In this document: positions 8,459-17,057 of the stretch, piece after piece
Layout: each line of letters begins with the position of its first letter
How positions within the stretch are numbered: position 1 is the first letter of the stretch
Assembly: GCF_000721605.1 (NCBI RefSeq)
Contig: NZ_JOIZ01000014.1
Location: 100,786 to 164,785 of the forward strand
Origin: Streptomyces sp. NRRL S-37
GTDB lineage: Bacteria; Actinomycetota; Actinomycetes; Streptomycetales; Streptomycetaceae
DNA: 64,000 nt
Direction of reading: 5' to 3'
Translations under genes and position numbers: made by a program
Notes under the pieces: model-generated
Told to the model about the DNA's origin: nothing
What the model saw: only the letters and a program-made list of their open reading frames with translations
The model's database searches: none

Positions 8459-9391
8459 ATGACGGCCGGCAACAACGGCGCGAGCACGCCGGAGGACGAC
8501 GACCCGTTCGGCTACCTCTACGCCGACGGGCAGGCCAACGGGGCCCAGCCGCCGTCCGGGGGCTACGGCTACCCGAACTCGGTCAACCGGGTGCGGCCGG
8601 TCGGGACCCGCCAGTACGGCCAGCAGGCGCAGCCCGCTCCGCAGCAGCAGGGCGTGTACGGCCAGGCGAACGCCCACTACGCCGCCCCGGAGACGCTGCC
8701 CGGCGGCGCTCCCACCGCCCCGTCGCACCAGTCGTCGCACGGCGGGGGCGGCCGGGGCCGCGGCCCGAACACCAAGGGCCTGCTCATCGGCGCGATCGCG
8801 GTGGTCGCCGCGGTCGTGATCGGCATCAGCGTGGCTGTGATCGGCGGCGACGACGAGGACGGCGGCGGCAACCAGGCCGACTCCACGCCGACCCAGTCCC
8901 AGGACAGCGGCGAACCGACCCCGTCGGCGAGCAAGAGCGCGGGCGAGGAAGAGAAGGCGGAGCTGCCCACCGCCGACGCGAAGGCGCTGCGGCTGGGCGG
9001 TTCGGCCGCCCTCGCGTCGGACGTCGAGGGAGCGCAGTCCGACGGCGGCAGCTACGTCGCCAACCTCAACCAGCCGGGGAACTCGGTCACCTGGACCGTC
9101 AACGACATCCCGGAGGACGGTGCCTACACCGTCTTCGTGCGCTACAGCACCGCCGACGAGCCCCAGTCGATGACGCTCACCGTCAACGGCAAGGAGTTCG
9201 GCTCCAAGCTCAACATGGACAACTTCGCCCGCGCCAAGGACGGCGACTTCTCCAAGGGCTGGACCCAGACCTTCGCCTGGCCGACCCTCAACAAGGGCTC
9301 CAACACCATCTCGGTCTCCTGCGCCGACGGCGACAAGTGCAACGTCCTGGTGGACCAGCTGTGGCTGAAGGAGGGCCAGGTCAAGGAGTGA
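8459..9391 (+). CDS. Membrane-anchored protein with C-terminal carbohydrate-binding module
   Basis: 310 residues. The first 100 are a cytosolic Gly/Pro/Gln-rich disordered tail; one transmembrane helix spans about 107-129 (GLLIGAIAVVAAVVIGISVAV); a Ser/Thr/Glu linker follows; the C-terminal 140 residues form a beta-sandwich resembling CBM6/CBM35 (GSYVANLNQPGNSVTW, GAYTVFVRYSTADE, LVDQLWL). It is probably a surface protein that binds cell-wall or extracellular glycan. AGGAG precedes the ATG. It follows cdgB by 116 bp and may be cotranscribed. Confidence 0.82.
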   Translation: MTAGNNGASTPEDDDPFGYLYADGQANGAQPPSGGYGYPNSVNRVRPVGTRQYGQQAQPAPQQQGVYGQANAHYAAPETLPGGAPTAPSHQSSHGGGGRGRGPNTKGLLIGAIAVVAAVVIGISVAVIGGDDEDGGGNQADSTPTQSQDSGEPTPSASKSAGEEEKAELPTADAKALRLGGSAALASDVEGAQSDGGSYVANLNQPGNSVTWTVNDIPEDGAYTVFVRYSTADEPQSMTLTVNGKEFGSKLNMDNFARAKDGDFSKGWTQTFAWPTLNKGSNTISVSCADGDKCNVLVDQLWLKEGQVKE

Positions 9392-9397
9392 CCCGGC

Positions 9398-10327
9398 CTA
9401 CGCCGCGGTCGCTTCCCCGGTCACCGTGACCCCCGTCAGCAGCTCCTCGTAGGCCGCCCGGTCGAAATCGCCGGCCGTGGGGGACAGGACCGTCGCCGCC
9501 GACAGGGCGACCGCGCGGGCCAGCCGGTCCGGCCAGGGACGGTGCTCCACCAGGGCCGACAGCAGGCCCGCGACGGCCGAGTCGCCGGCGCCGGTCGGGT
9601 TGCCGGTGAGGTGGTGCGGAGGGGCCGCGCGCCAGCGGCCCTGCCCGGTCACCGCGAGGAGGCCCTGCGGGCCCAGGGAGGCGACCACCGCGCCCGCGCC
9701 GCGCCGACGGGCGTCCTGGGTGGCGCGCAACGGCTCGTGGAAGCCGGTCAGTTCGGCCAGTTCCTCGGCGTTCGGCTTGAGGATGTCGGGCCGCCCCGCG
9801 ACCCCGCGGCGCAGCGCCGCACCGCTGGTGTCGAGGAGGGTGGGGACCCCGGCCGCGCGGGCGGTGCGGATCAGGCCCGCGTAGGCGCCCACCGGGACGC
9901 CCGGGGGCAGGCTGCCGCACAGGGCCACCGCCGAGGCGGTGGCCAGCAGGTCCCCGTACACCTCCTGGAACGCGGACCACTCGGCGTGGGTGATCACCGG
10001 GCCGGGCTCGTTGAGCCGGGTGGTGGTGCCGGAGCGTCCGTCGGCGACGGCGACGGTGCGCCGGGTCGTGCCGGAGACCGGGACCAGCGCGTCCGTCAGG
10101 TGCGGGACCTCGGCGAGCCGGTCGTGCAGGATCCGGCCCGTCGTGCCGCCCGAGAAGCCGGTGACCGTCACCTCGTGGCCGAGGGCCGCGAGCACCCGCG
10201 CCACGTTGACGCCCTTGCCGCCGGGGCGTTCCGTCACCTCGGCGACCCGGTGGGAGGCCCCCGGCCGCAGGGACGGTACGCGATAGGTGATGTCGAGAGC
10301 GGTGTTCAGCGTGACCGTGAGGATCAC
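9398..10327 (-). CDS. PfkB-family 1-phosphofructokinase/hexose-phosphate kinase
   Basis: 309 residues from the chosen GTG at 10327, which follows a good GGGGAGGT ribosome-binding site; the ATG at 10384 has none. The ribokinase/PfkB fold is clear: ILTVTLNTALDITYRV at the N-terminus, RPGGKGVNVARVLAALG as signature 1, and the nucleotide-binding NPTGAGDSAVAGLLSA as signature 2 with catalytic Asp. Family members phosphorylate fructose-1-P or tagatose-6-P. It lies 120 bp downstream of nagA on the same strand, so amino-sugar phosphate use is plausible but not shown. Confidence 0.87.
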   Translation of the reverse strand: MILTVTLNTALDITYRVPSLRPGASHRVAEVTERPGGKGVNVARVLAALGHEVTVTGFSGGTTGRILHDRLAEVPHLTDALVPVSGTTRRTVAVADGRSGTTTRLNEPGPVITHAEWSAFQEVYGDLLATASAVALCGSLPPGVPVGAYAGLIRTARAAGVPTLLDTSGAALRRGVAGRPDILKPNAEELAELTGFHEPLRATQDARRRGAGAVVASLGPQGLLAVTGQGRWRAAPPHHLTGNPTGAGDSAVAGLLSALVEHRPWPDRLARAVALSAATVLSPTAGDFDRAAYEELLTGVTVTGEATAA

Positions 10328-10447
10328 CGGGCCGACCTCCCCCTTGATGCCTGCTTCTGCCGTGAAACCCGTGGTCACGATCATGCCAAACGGACGACGG
10401 TCGGCCCACCCCCCGGACCGGCCGCCGTCCGTCGACGGCGGGACGGA

Positions 10448-11632
10448 TCAGCCCAGTTGGGGATGGACCACCCATTCCCCCTGCCGCATGACGCCCACCA
10501 GGTCGAAGGCGGCGTCCAGCACCACCAGGTCGGCGTCCTTGCCGGGCTCCAGGGAGCCGATCCGGTCGTCCAGGCCGAGCAGCCGGGCCGGGTTGGCGGA
10601 GATCGCCCGTACGACGTCCTCGACGGGCAGCTTGTCCACCGTCACCGCCCGCTTGAAGGCGCGGTCCAGGGTGAGCGTGGAGCCGGCGATCGAGCCGCCC
10701 TCCACCAGCCGGGCCACCCCGTCCGCGACCTCGACCTCCAGGGGGCCGAGCATGTAGCGGCCGTCGCCGAAGCCGGCCGCGTCCATCGCGTCGGTGATGA
10801 AGGCGACCCGCGCGGCGCCCGCGTGGTGGAAGGCGAGCTGGAGGGCGGCCGGATGCAGGTGGGTGCCGTCGTTGATCAGTTCGACGGTGACCCGCTCGTC
10901 CTCCAGCAGGGCGGTGATCGGGCCGGGGGAGCGGTGGCCGAGCGGCGGCATCGCGTTGAACAGGTGGGTGGCGACGCGCGCGCCCGCGTCGATGGCCTGG
11001 AGCGTCTGCTCGTACGTGGCGTCCGTGTGCCCGACCGCCGCGATCACCCCGTGTTCGGTGAGCAGCCGTACGGAGTCCAGGCCGCCCGGCAGCTCGGTCG
11101 CCAGCGTCATCATCCTCGCCTGCCCGTGTGCGGCGTCGAGCAGTTTGCGCACCTCGGCCGGGTCGGGGTCGCGCAGCAGCTCCTCGTCGTGCGCGCCCTT
11201 GCGGCACGGGGAGATGAACGGCCCCTCGAAGTGGATACCGGCGATGTCGCCCTGCTGGGCCAGTTCGGCGAGCATCCCGGCGTGCCGGGCGAGGAAGTCG
11301 AGGTCACCGGTGACGGCGGAGGCGACCACCGTGGTGGTGCCGTGCGCGCGGTGGGTGCGCACGCCCTTGAGGACGTCCTCGGCGGTGCCGCCGGCGAAGG
11401 AGGCGCCGCCACCGCCGTGGTTGTGGAGGTCGACGAAGCCGGGGACCACCCAGTGGCCGCTCAGGTCGACCGTCTCGGCACCGGCGGGCGCCTCTCCCGG
11501 ACCTCCGGCGGGCTCCGGCCCGGGGGAACCCCCACCCGCGATCCGCGTGCCCTCGACGATCACGCGGCCGTCGTCCACGGTCCCGGTGGGCAGGACCACC
11601 CGGGCACCGGCGAGAACCTTGGTGGGGGCCAT
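10448..11632 (-). CDS. nagA: N-acetylglucosamine-6-phosphate deacetylase
   Basis: 394 residues of the amidohydrolase superfamily. DLHNHGGGG supplies the metal-binding HxH-like site, GIHFEGPFISPCRKGAHD the catalytic Glu region, and FITDAMDAAG the conserved Asp motif. It converts GlcNAc-6-P to GlcN-6-P plus acetate. Its ATG overlaps the stop codon of nagK by one base (TGATG), so the two are translationally coupled in a nagK-nagA operon. The DasR sites upstream of nagK should control both. Family length is normal. Confidence 0.95.
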   Translation of the reverse strand: MAPTKVLAGARVVLPTGTVDDGRVIVEGTRIAGGGSPGPEPAGGPGEAPAGAETVDLSGHWVVPGFVDLHNHGGGGASFAGGTAEDVLKGVRTHRAHGTTTVVASAVTGDLDFLARHAGMLAELAQQGDIAGIHFEGPFISPCRKGAHDEELLRDPDPAEVRKLLDAAHGQARMMTLATELPGGLDSVRLLTEHGVIAAVGHTDATYEQTLQAIDAGARVATHLFNAMPPLGHRSPGPITALLEDERVTVELINDGTHLHPAALQLAFHHAGAARVAFITDAMDAAGFGDGRYMLGPLEVEVADGVARLVEGGSIAGSTLTLDRAFKRAVTVDKLPVEDVVRAISANPARLLGLDDRIGSLEPGKDADLVVLDAAFDLVGVMRQGEWVVHPQLG

Positions 11633-12585
11633 CAGGTGGTTACCTCCGAGGGATACGAGGGGTCAGTGGTGTCGATCAGGTCCCAGGCGAGGAGTCCCGC
11701 GCCCAGGCATCCGGCGGTGTCCCCGAGGGCCGCGGGGACCAGGGACGGCAGTTTCTGGAAGGTGATCCGCCGCCGGACGGCCTCCCGCAGCGGTGTGAAC
11801 AAGGTTTCCCCCGCCTCGGCGAGCCCGCCACCGATGATCAGCGTCCGGGGGTCCAGCAGGGTGAGCGCGGTGACCAGCCCGTCGGCGAGCGCGTCCACCG
11901 CGTCCTGCCACACCTGACGGGCCCGTACGTCCCCGGACTCGACGGCCTTCGCGCAGTCCGCCGCGTCCGCGTCCGGATCCCCGCAGGCCGCCGCCCACGC
12001 CTCGCTCACCGCGGCGGCGGACGCGAACCGCTCCAGACAGCCGCGCTGCCCGCACGGACAGGGGGCGCCTTGGGGCCGTACGACGATGTGGCCGATCTCG
12101 CCCGCGAAACCGTGCGCGCCCGCCTCCACCCGGCCGTCGACGCCGATGGCACCCGCGATGCCGGTACCCAGCGCCACGAACAGGAACCGGTCGGCGCCCC
12201 GGCCGGCTCCGATGCGGCCCTCGGCGAGACCGCCGGTGCGCACGTCGTGGCCGAGGGCGACGGGGACGCCGCCGAGGCGTTCGGTGAGCAGCGCGCGCAG
12301 CGGGACGTCGCGCCAGCCGAGGTTGGCCGCGTAGACGGCGATGCCCTCCGTCTCGTCGACGATGCCGGGGACGGCGACGCCGGCGGCGGACGCGGCCTCG
12401 CCGTACCGCCGTACGCCGTGGGCGCGCAGGTCCGCCGCGAAGTCGAGGATGCCCGCGACGACCGCGTCCGGGCCGCGTTCACGGCCGGTGGCCCGGCGGA
12501 CCTGGTGCAGCAGCGTGCCGTCCGCCCCGACCAGGGCGGCCTTCATCCCGGTGCCGCCCACATCGAGGGCGATGACGTGTTTCAC
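11632..12585 (-). CDS. nagK: ROK-family N-acetylglucosamine kinase
   Basis: 317 residues from GTG at 12585; the frame is open further, but the protein fold begins at KHVIALDVGGTGMKAALVG, the phosphate-binding motif of ROK kinases. The ROK zinc site CPCGQRGCLERF follows GHIVVRPQG, and the catalytic GHD is in ALGHDVRTG. Coupling to nagA and the two DasR boxes upstream point to GlcNAc rather than glucose as substrate; the S. coelicolor orthologue (SCO4285, from memory) is nagK. No strong Shine-Dalgarno is visible, so the exact start is uncertain. Confidence 0.9.
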   Translation of the reverse strand: MKHVIALDVGGTGMKAALVGADGTLLHQVRRATGRERGPDAVVAGILDFAADLRAHGVRRYGEAASAAGVAVPGIVDETEGIAVYAANLGWRDVPLRALLTERLGGVPVALGHDVRTGGLAEGRIGAGRGADRFLFVALGTGIAGAIGVDGRVEAGAHGFAGEIGHIVVRPQGAPCPCGQRGCLERFASAAAVSEAWAAACGDPDADAADCAKAVESGDVRARQVWQDAVDALADGLVTALTLLDPRTLIIGGGLAEAGETLFTPLREAVRRRITFQKLPSLVPAALGDTAGCLGAGLLAWDLIDTTDPSYPSEVTT

Positions 12586-12613
12586 GTGGAACAGTGTGAC
12601 CCCCGGACCCGCA

Positions 12614-12629
12614 AGAGGTCTAGTCCACT
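12614..12629. promoter_or_regulatory. DasR-binding site (dre) 1
   Basis: AGAGGTCTAGTCCACT matches the dre consensus AGTGGTCTAGACCACT at 14 of 16 positions. It lies between nagK and the divergent sugar-binding protein gene. DasR is the GlcN-6-P-responsive repressor of nag and chitin genes. Confidence 0.8.
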
Positions 12630-12631
12630 CG

Positions 12632-12647
12632 CGTGGTGTAGACCTTA
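12632..12647. promoter_or_regulatory. DasR-binding site (dre) 2
   Basis: CGTGGTGTAGACCTTA keeps most of the core TGGTCTAGACC (one mismatch). It starts two bases after dre1, so the two boxes form a tandem pair in the divergent promoter. Confidence 0.6.
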
Positions 12648-12671
12648 TTCCGATTATCGAAAAGCTTTCGG

Positions 12672-13973
12672 ATGGCGCGATGCGCCGGGGCAGGGGCAAG
12701 GCAAGTGCAGCGGCAGGTCAGGACAAGGGCGATCGCGGTGGTGTCCGCACTGGGGCTGACGGGAGTCCTCGGCGGATGCGGACTCGGCGGCGGGTCCTCC
12801 GATGTGACCTTGAGGCTGGTCGCCGCCGACTACGGCGACAGTGCGGCCAACAGCTCCAAGAAGTACTGGGCCGGCCTGGTCGAGCGGTACGAGGCCGAGC
12901 ACCCCGATGTGAAGATCGACGTGGACGTCTACTCCTGGAACGACGTCGACCGCAAGGTCAAGGAGATGGTCGACGCGGGCGACCCGCCGGACATGGCGCA
13001 GATCGGCGCGTACGCCGACTACGCGGCCGAGGGTGAGCTCTACAAGGCCGGCGACCTGCTCTCCATCCCCGTCCAGGCGGACTTCCTCTCCCAGCTCACC
13101 ACCGCGGGCGAGGTCAACAGCGTGCAGTACGGCATGCCGTTCGCCTCCTCCACGCGCGTGCTGTTCTACAACAAGAAGCTGTTCGCCGAGGCCGGCGCCA
13201 CCCCGCCGCAGACCTGGGACGAGCTCGCCGAGGCCGCCGAGGCACTCGACGCGAAGGGCGTGAAGTACCCGTACGCGCTGCCGCTCGGCCCGGAGGAGGC
13301 ACAGGCCGAGACCATGCAGTGGCTGCTCAGCGGCGACGGCGGCTACACCGACCTCATGGGCACGTACACCATCGACTCCGCGCAGAACGTCGAGACGTTC
13401 TCCTGGCTGAAGGACGAGCTGGTCGGCAAGGGCCTGACCGGTCCGGTCGCGCCCGGCAAGCTCGACCGGGCCGCGGCGTTCGCGGCGTTCGCCGCCGGGG
13501 ACGTCGGCATGCTCAACGGGCACCCCTCGCTGATGGAGATGGCGAAGGAGAAGGGCGTGGAGTTCGGCATGGTGCCGACGCCGGGCATCGACGGCGTGAG
13601 CCCGGTCACCCTCGGCGTCGCCGACTGGATGATGGCCTTCAAGAAGAACGGCCACCGCGACCAGGTCGGCGACTTCCTCGACTTCGTCTACAGCGAGGAG
13701 AACGTCCTCGACTTCTCCCGCGAGTACAACCTGCTGCCGGTCACCACCTCCGCCTCCCGGACAATGGCCGCCTCCGACCAGGACAAGGACCTCAAGCCCT
13801 TCCTCGACCAGCTCACGACCTCGGAGCTCTACCCGGTCGGCAACACCTCCTGGGCGGCGGTCAACGCGGCCGTCAAGAAGCAGATCGGCAAGGCGGTCGC
13901 CCCCAACGGCAGCCCCGCCGGCGTCCTCGGCGGACTCCAGGCGACGGCGACGCGCGCGGAGAGCAGGGAGTAG
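12672..13973 (+). CDS. ABC-transporter sugar-binding lipoprotein (orphan)
   Basis: 433 residues; an Arg-rich n-region, hydrophobic core and lipobox LGGC mark a lipid-anchored extracellular protein. The rest is a cluster-B solute-binding fold: GDPPDMAQIGAYADYAAEGEL, YGMPFASSTRVLFYNKKLFAEAG and FAAGDVGMLNGHPS are classic blocks. No permease or ATPase gene is nearby. Shared dre sites with nagK suggest an amino sugar or chitooligosaccharide ligand, by inference. A GTG at 12705 is an alternative start giving a shorter n-region. Confidence 0.88.
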   Translation: MARCAGAGARQVQRQVRTRAIAVVSALGLTGVLGGCGLGGGSSDVTLRLVAADYGDSAANSSKKYWAGLVERYEAEHPDVKIDVDVYSWNDVDRKVKEMVDAGDPPDMAQIGAYADYAAEGELYKAGDLLSIPVQADFLSQLTTAGEVNSVQYGMPFASSTRVLFYNKKLFAEAGATPPQTWDELAEAAEALDAKGVKYPYALPLGPEEAQAETMQWLLSGDGGYTDLMGTYTIDSAQNVETFSWLKDELVGKGLTGPVAPGKLDRAAAFAAFAAGDVGMLNGHPSLMEMAKEKGVEFGMVPTPGIDGVSPVTLGVADWMMAFKKNGHRDQVGDFLDFVYSEENVLDFSREYNLLPVTTSASRTMAASDQDKDLKPFLDQLTTSELYPVGNTSWAAVNAAVKKQIGKAVAPNGSPAGVLGGLQATATRAESRE

Positions 13974-13983
13974 CCTGCGGAGC

Positions 13984-14241
13984 ATGGACACGGGGGACGA
14001 GGAGCACGAGGCCGGCGCGGGTCTGGGGCGGCGTGAACAGGACATCCTCGCGCTGGAACGCCGGGGCTTCTCCGGTCCCGGCGCCAAGGAACGCGCCATC
14101 CGCGAGGAGCTGGGCCTGGCCCCCGTCCGCTACTACCAGCTCCTGAACGCGCTCCTGGACGACCCCCGGGCCCTCGCCCACGACCCGGTGACGGTCAACC
14201 GCCTGCGCCGCATACGGGAAACCCGCCGCACAGAGCGTTGA
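13984..14241 (+). CDS. DUF3263 domain protein
   Basis: 85 residues, mostly the DUF3263 domain: LGRREQDILALERRGFSGPGAKERAIREELGLAPVRYYQLLNALL resembles a small helix-turn-helix related to sigma-factor region 4. Its function is unknown but the family is widespread in actinobacteria. It starts 10 bp after the sugar-binding protein stop, probably cotranscribed. Just after it, the apparent core gene order is interrupted by the island. Confidence 0.85.
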   Translation: MDTGDEEHEAGAGLGRREQDILALERRGFSGPGAKERAIREELGLAPVRYYQLLNALLDDPRALAHDPVTVNRLRRIRETRRTER

Positions 14242-14243
14242 TC

Positions 14244-14268
14244 CGCCCCCGCCGCCCCTTCCCGTCCC
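14244..14268 (+). repeat. Left 25-bp inverted repeat flanking the island
   Basis: The 25 bases here are the exact reverse complement of 19669-19693. The sequence belongs to a GC-rich dispersed repeat type seen after many Streptomyces genes, so it marks, but need not have caused, the insertion. Confidence 0.7.
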
Positions 14269-14354
14269 GACCTCGGAGAGTTGCCCTTGGGCGGGAAGGT
14301 GCGGCCGGTGCCCTCCTCAAAGGGCTCGCGACGCTCCATGGGGACGGCACCGGG

Positions 14355-15164
14355 TCACCCTGCACCCAGCTCGAACCGATTCGATGCCTGCACTGACGTT
14401 CGATCGCGCAGGAGATCGGCGACATGCTGAGGACCATACGTCGCCAGGGCCCACAGGGCGCTGATCTCCCGCGCTCCTGTCCAGGCACCTCCATACGCGG
14501 GAGTGCGGAAGAGGGCAACGCCGATGCAGTACTCGTCGAAGGGATCGGAGCGTAGGTAGCGAGCGCCACCGGTCCCACACAGGTACAAGTCCGCACCGAC
14601 AGCTTTCGCCAGGTCAGCGAGTCTTTCCGAGCGTCCTTCGCGGGCGGGGTACGCGCTGCTGCGGACGACGGAGCCGCGCCGGCCAAGCAGGTCGAGCAGA
14701 AGCCGTGCAGAGGCTTCCGCGACCACAGCGGTGCGGTCGGAGGTGTCCAGAAGCTCAAGGAGCGGTTGGATCATGCCGTCGAGGGAGGACCAGTACCGGC
14801 TACTGCCGTAGTACTGCCGCAGAAGCAGGGCGAGTCGCTTGCTGCTCACGTCCGAATCCACGAGCCGCGCCTCACTGACAAGGCTCCCCCGGCCATGGGG
14901 CAGGTGTGTCGGAAGAGTGAGCCACTGCCTCTGTCGCGGGTTGTGCAGCGCGGCGAGGCGGGCCCGGTGCTGATAGTCGCGACGGGCGAACTGCACGTCG
15001 TCGAGCACGATCCAGCAATCCGCCGCGTACAGCTTGGCCAGTGTGGAAAGCCGGGGGAAGAGGTTGGGCTGGTGGATGGCACACAGCCTGCCCGGCGCCG
15101 ACGGGTCAGGGAGTGATGAGACGGCTGGTGAAGCCTGCGGTGAGGAGGTTCTTGTAGGCGGCAT
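14355..15164 (-). CDS. WbqC-family protein
   Basis: 269 residues with the WbqC signature: CAIHQPNLFPRLSTLAKLYAADCWIVLDDVQFARRDYQHR, then WLTLPTH, and a C-terminal YLCGTGGARYL. WbqC relatives occur in surface-polysaccharide and modified-sugar pathways; the chemistry is not settled. ATG at 15164 is supported by GGAGG seven bases upstream although it overlaps the preceding ydcF-like gene by 59 bp. GC content is visibly lower than in neighbouring core genes, consistent with acquisition as part of the island. Confidence 0.82.
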   Translation of the reverse strand: MPPTRTSSPQASPAVSSLPDPSAPGRLCAIHQPNLFPRLSTLAKLYAADCWIVLDDVQFARRDYQHRARLAALHNPRQRQWLTLPTHLPHGRGSLVSEARLVDSDVSSKRLALLLRQYYGSSRYWSSLDGMIQPLLELLDTSDRTAVVAEASARLLLDLLGRRGSVVRSSAYPAREGRSERLADLAKAVGADLYLCGTGGARYLRSDPFDEYCIGVALFRTPAYGGAWTGAREISALWALATYGPQHVADLLRDRTSVQASNRFELGAG

Positions 15165-15783
15165 GCACGTCCTCCGGGACGTCCTGCTCGATGGCGAAGC
15201 CGAGCTTCGGATACTCGATCACCCGCTGGAGATCACCGACGAGCATGTCCAGGACGAGCTTCTCGTCCCCGATGCTCTTGACGTAGTCGTCCAACTCCAA
15301 GGGTTCCGAGGCACACCGCACGTCGACCTCGGGCCACAGCTTGCGGGCGGTGGCGTACGAACGGCGTTCCATGTAGGGCTTGGAGACCAAGAGCACCGAG
15401 GCCGGATAGAGCCCGGCGTCGGTGAGGACCTGCCGGGAGTACGTGATGTTGTGCCCGGTGTTGCCGGCGCGGGGCTCCAAGAGGATCGCCTCGTCAGGCA
15501 CGCCGAGGGCGAGAGCGTGTTCCCGGTAGTGGACGGCCTCACCACGCGGGAAGCGGGCCGCGGTGGTGGGGCTGTTGCCACCCGTGAACACGAGGACGGG
15601 AAAGAGCCCGGCTCGGTACAGATCGGCCGCCGTGGTCGCCACACCGAGGTCGTGACTGCCGAGTCCGATCGCCACGTCCGCCGGCCGAAGTTCGTGACGC
15701 ATCTGGTGGTAGTCCCAGATGAGCCGGGCGTTCGCCCATTGCTCGTCGGTCACGGCCTGCCGGCTGTCAGTCGGTCCCGTCAT
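15106..15783 (-). CDS. YdcF/ElyC-type DUF218 protein
   Basis: 225 residues from ATG 15783, which has a GGGAG site nine bases before it. The DUF218 pattern is complete: IGLGSHDLGVATTAADLYRAG, FPVLVFTGGNSPTT, the acidic ILLEPRAGNTGHNITYS and a C-terminal alpha/beta region. No membrane helix precedes the domain, so it resembles soluble E. coli YdcF, reported to bind S-adenosylmethionine, more than membrane-bound ElyC/SanA. It lies between the regulator gene (17 bp gap) and WbqC (overlap), so the three form one operon. Confidence 0.85.
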   Translation of the reverse strand: MTGPTDSRQAVTDEQWANARLIWDYHQMRHELRPADVAIGLGSHDLGVATTAADLYRAGLFPVLVFTGGNSPTTAARFPRGEAVHYREHALALGVPDEAILLEPRAGNTGHNITYSRQVLTDAGLYPASVLLVSKPYMERRSYATARKLWPEVDVRCASEPLELDDYVKSIGDEKLVLDMLVGDLQRVIEYPKLGFAIEQDVPEDVHAAYKNLLTAGFTSRLITP

Positions 15784-15799
15784 TGGTGTTTCTCCCTGA

Positions 15800-16909
15800 T
15801 CAGCGTCGCCCGGGGCTCTTCGCCCCACTGCTCGTGGCATGCCTGCTCCTGATGCCCTCGATACTGCGACGCTGGTGGCTGAGCCCGTACTCAGCGGCCA
15901 CCTTCGCTGCCTTGTCGAGAACTTCAAGACCATCATCCAGGGTGGCCGGATCGGACAACAGGATGTGACCGTGGGCGGTGTCCAGACGAACACGTTGCAT
16001 GGGTGAGTCCGCGGTACCGGTCGTGCGGGCGATGTCGATGTAGTGCAGTGCGGCGGTCAGGTCACCTGCCCCTCGGTGGGCGAGGGCGAGCTTCTGATGG
16101 GCCACGGACCAGTCCTCCGGCTCGGAGAGGTCCTCGAACTCGCGTACCGCCGCTGACATGACGCGTGCGGCGTACTCATGGTCGCCCTTCTTGCTCAACG
16201 CAGTACCCACCCACAGCCGAGCCCGCGCGCGGTCGCGTGGGGAGAGCCGGTCGTCAACGGCGAGGGACTCATATCGGTGGGCAGCCGCGTCCCAGTGATC
16301 GGACATCTCCGTGACGACGGCCAGCGAGAGGTCCAGTTGAGCTACGCGCCGGGGGACGTCGAGCCGGGCGAAAACGGCCCGGGCTTCGTGATAGGAGCGT
16401 CGCGCCGACAAGGGGCCCAGAACGGCGCCTTTGTCCCTTTGCACGTCTCCCAGCAGGGCGGTCGCCCGCGCGTAGAGGTAAAGGCCCTTGTCGTCCAGCC
16501 CAATCGGTGGGAAGCGGGCCAGCCAGCGACGTAACAGATCCTCTGCGAAGGCGAAGTTCTGCCGGGACAAGGCGACGACGGATCGGTCGAGATCGTCGGT
16601 CCAGGACTCGTACTCCCACGCACGGGGCCCGCTGATGGTGACCCGCCGGATGGAGCCGGCACCGGAGCTGCCGGCCTCGGAGAGGTTGGTCTCGAAGCGA
16701 AGGTGGACAGCCGCGTCCGCGCGGGCGAGAGCGGTGTCGAGGATGGCCTGGGTGTCCTGCCTCGGCTCAGTCGAGGAGAGCAGCTTCTCCCACTTCGAGA
16801 TCGTCCGGACGCCTACGCCGAGATGAGCCGCGAAGGTCCGGACGCTCATCCGCAGGGCGAGCCGCAGCGCCCTGGCTTCCAGGCCGGTCCAGTGGTGCAC
16901 GGTCGCCAC
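15800..16909 (-). CDS. XRE-family regulator with TPR-like domain, contains a TTA codon
   Basis: 369 residues from GTG 16909, preceded by GGGAGGGATCC. The N-terminus is a Cro/CI-type helix-turn-helix (LRMSVRTFAAHLGVGVRTISKWE); the remaining 290 residues are helical TPR-like repeats (DVQRDKGAVLGPLSARRSYHEARAVFARL, VAHQKLALAHRGAGDLTAALHYI). Codon 126 (16532-16534 on the plus strand) is TTA, read only by the bldA tRNA, so translation may be developmentally timed. It heads the left arm of the island and is divergent from the right arm, fitting a local regulator of both. Confidence 0.88.
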   Translation of the reverse strand: MATVHHWTGLEARALRLALRMSVRTFAAHLGVGVRTISKWEKLLSSTEPRQDTQAILDTALARADAAVHLRFETNLSEAGSSGAGSIRRVTISGPRAWEYESWTDDLDRSVVALSRQNFAFAEDLLRRWLARFPPIGLDDKGLYLYARATALLGDVQRDKGAVLGPLSARRSYHEARAVFARLDVPRRVAQLDLSLAVVTEMSDHWDAAAHRYESLAVDDRLSPRDRARARLWVGTALSKKGDHEYAARVMSAAVREFEDLSEPEDWSVAHQKLALAHRGAGDLTAALHYIDIARTTGTADSPMQRVRLDTAHGHILLSDPATLDDGLEVLDKAAKVAAEYGLSHQRRSIEGIRSRHATSSGAKSPGRR

Positions 16910-16962
16910 GGATCCCTCCCTTCCTGCCGTCATACAAGCACGCCGACCGGGAGCAGTAGGAC

Positions 16963-17011
16963 GAAAGTGCCACGGAAGTGCAACAAGCGGTCATTGGAGC
17001 AGCCCACTTCC
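16963..17011. promoter_or_regulatory. Candidate operator of the island regulator
   Basis: GAAAGTGCCAC and GGAAGTGCAAC sit head to tail with an 11-bp period (16963-16984). The GGAAGTG at 16974-16980 is mirrored by CACTTCC at 17005-17011. It lies in the divergent promoter between the two island arms, where an XRE regulator would be expected to bind. Confidence 0.4.
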
Positions 17012-17057
17012 TGCGACACGCTCAATGGACCAGCTACCACACACCGGATGGTCCGTG

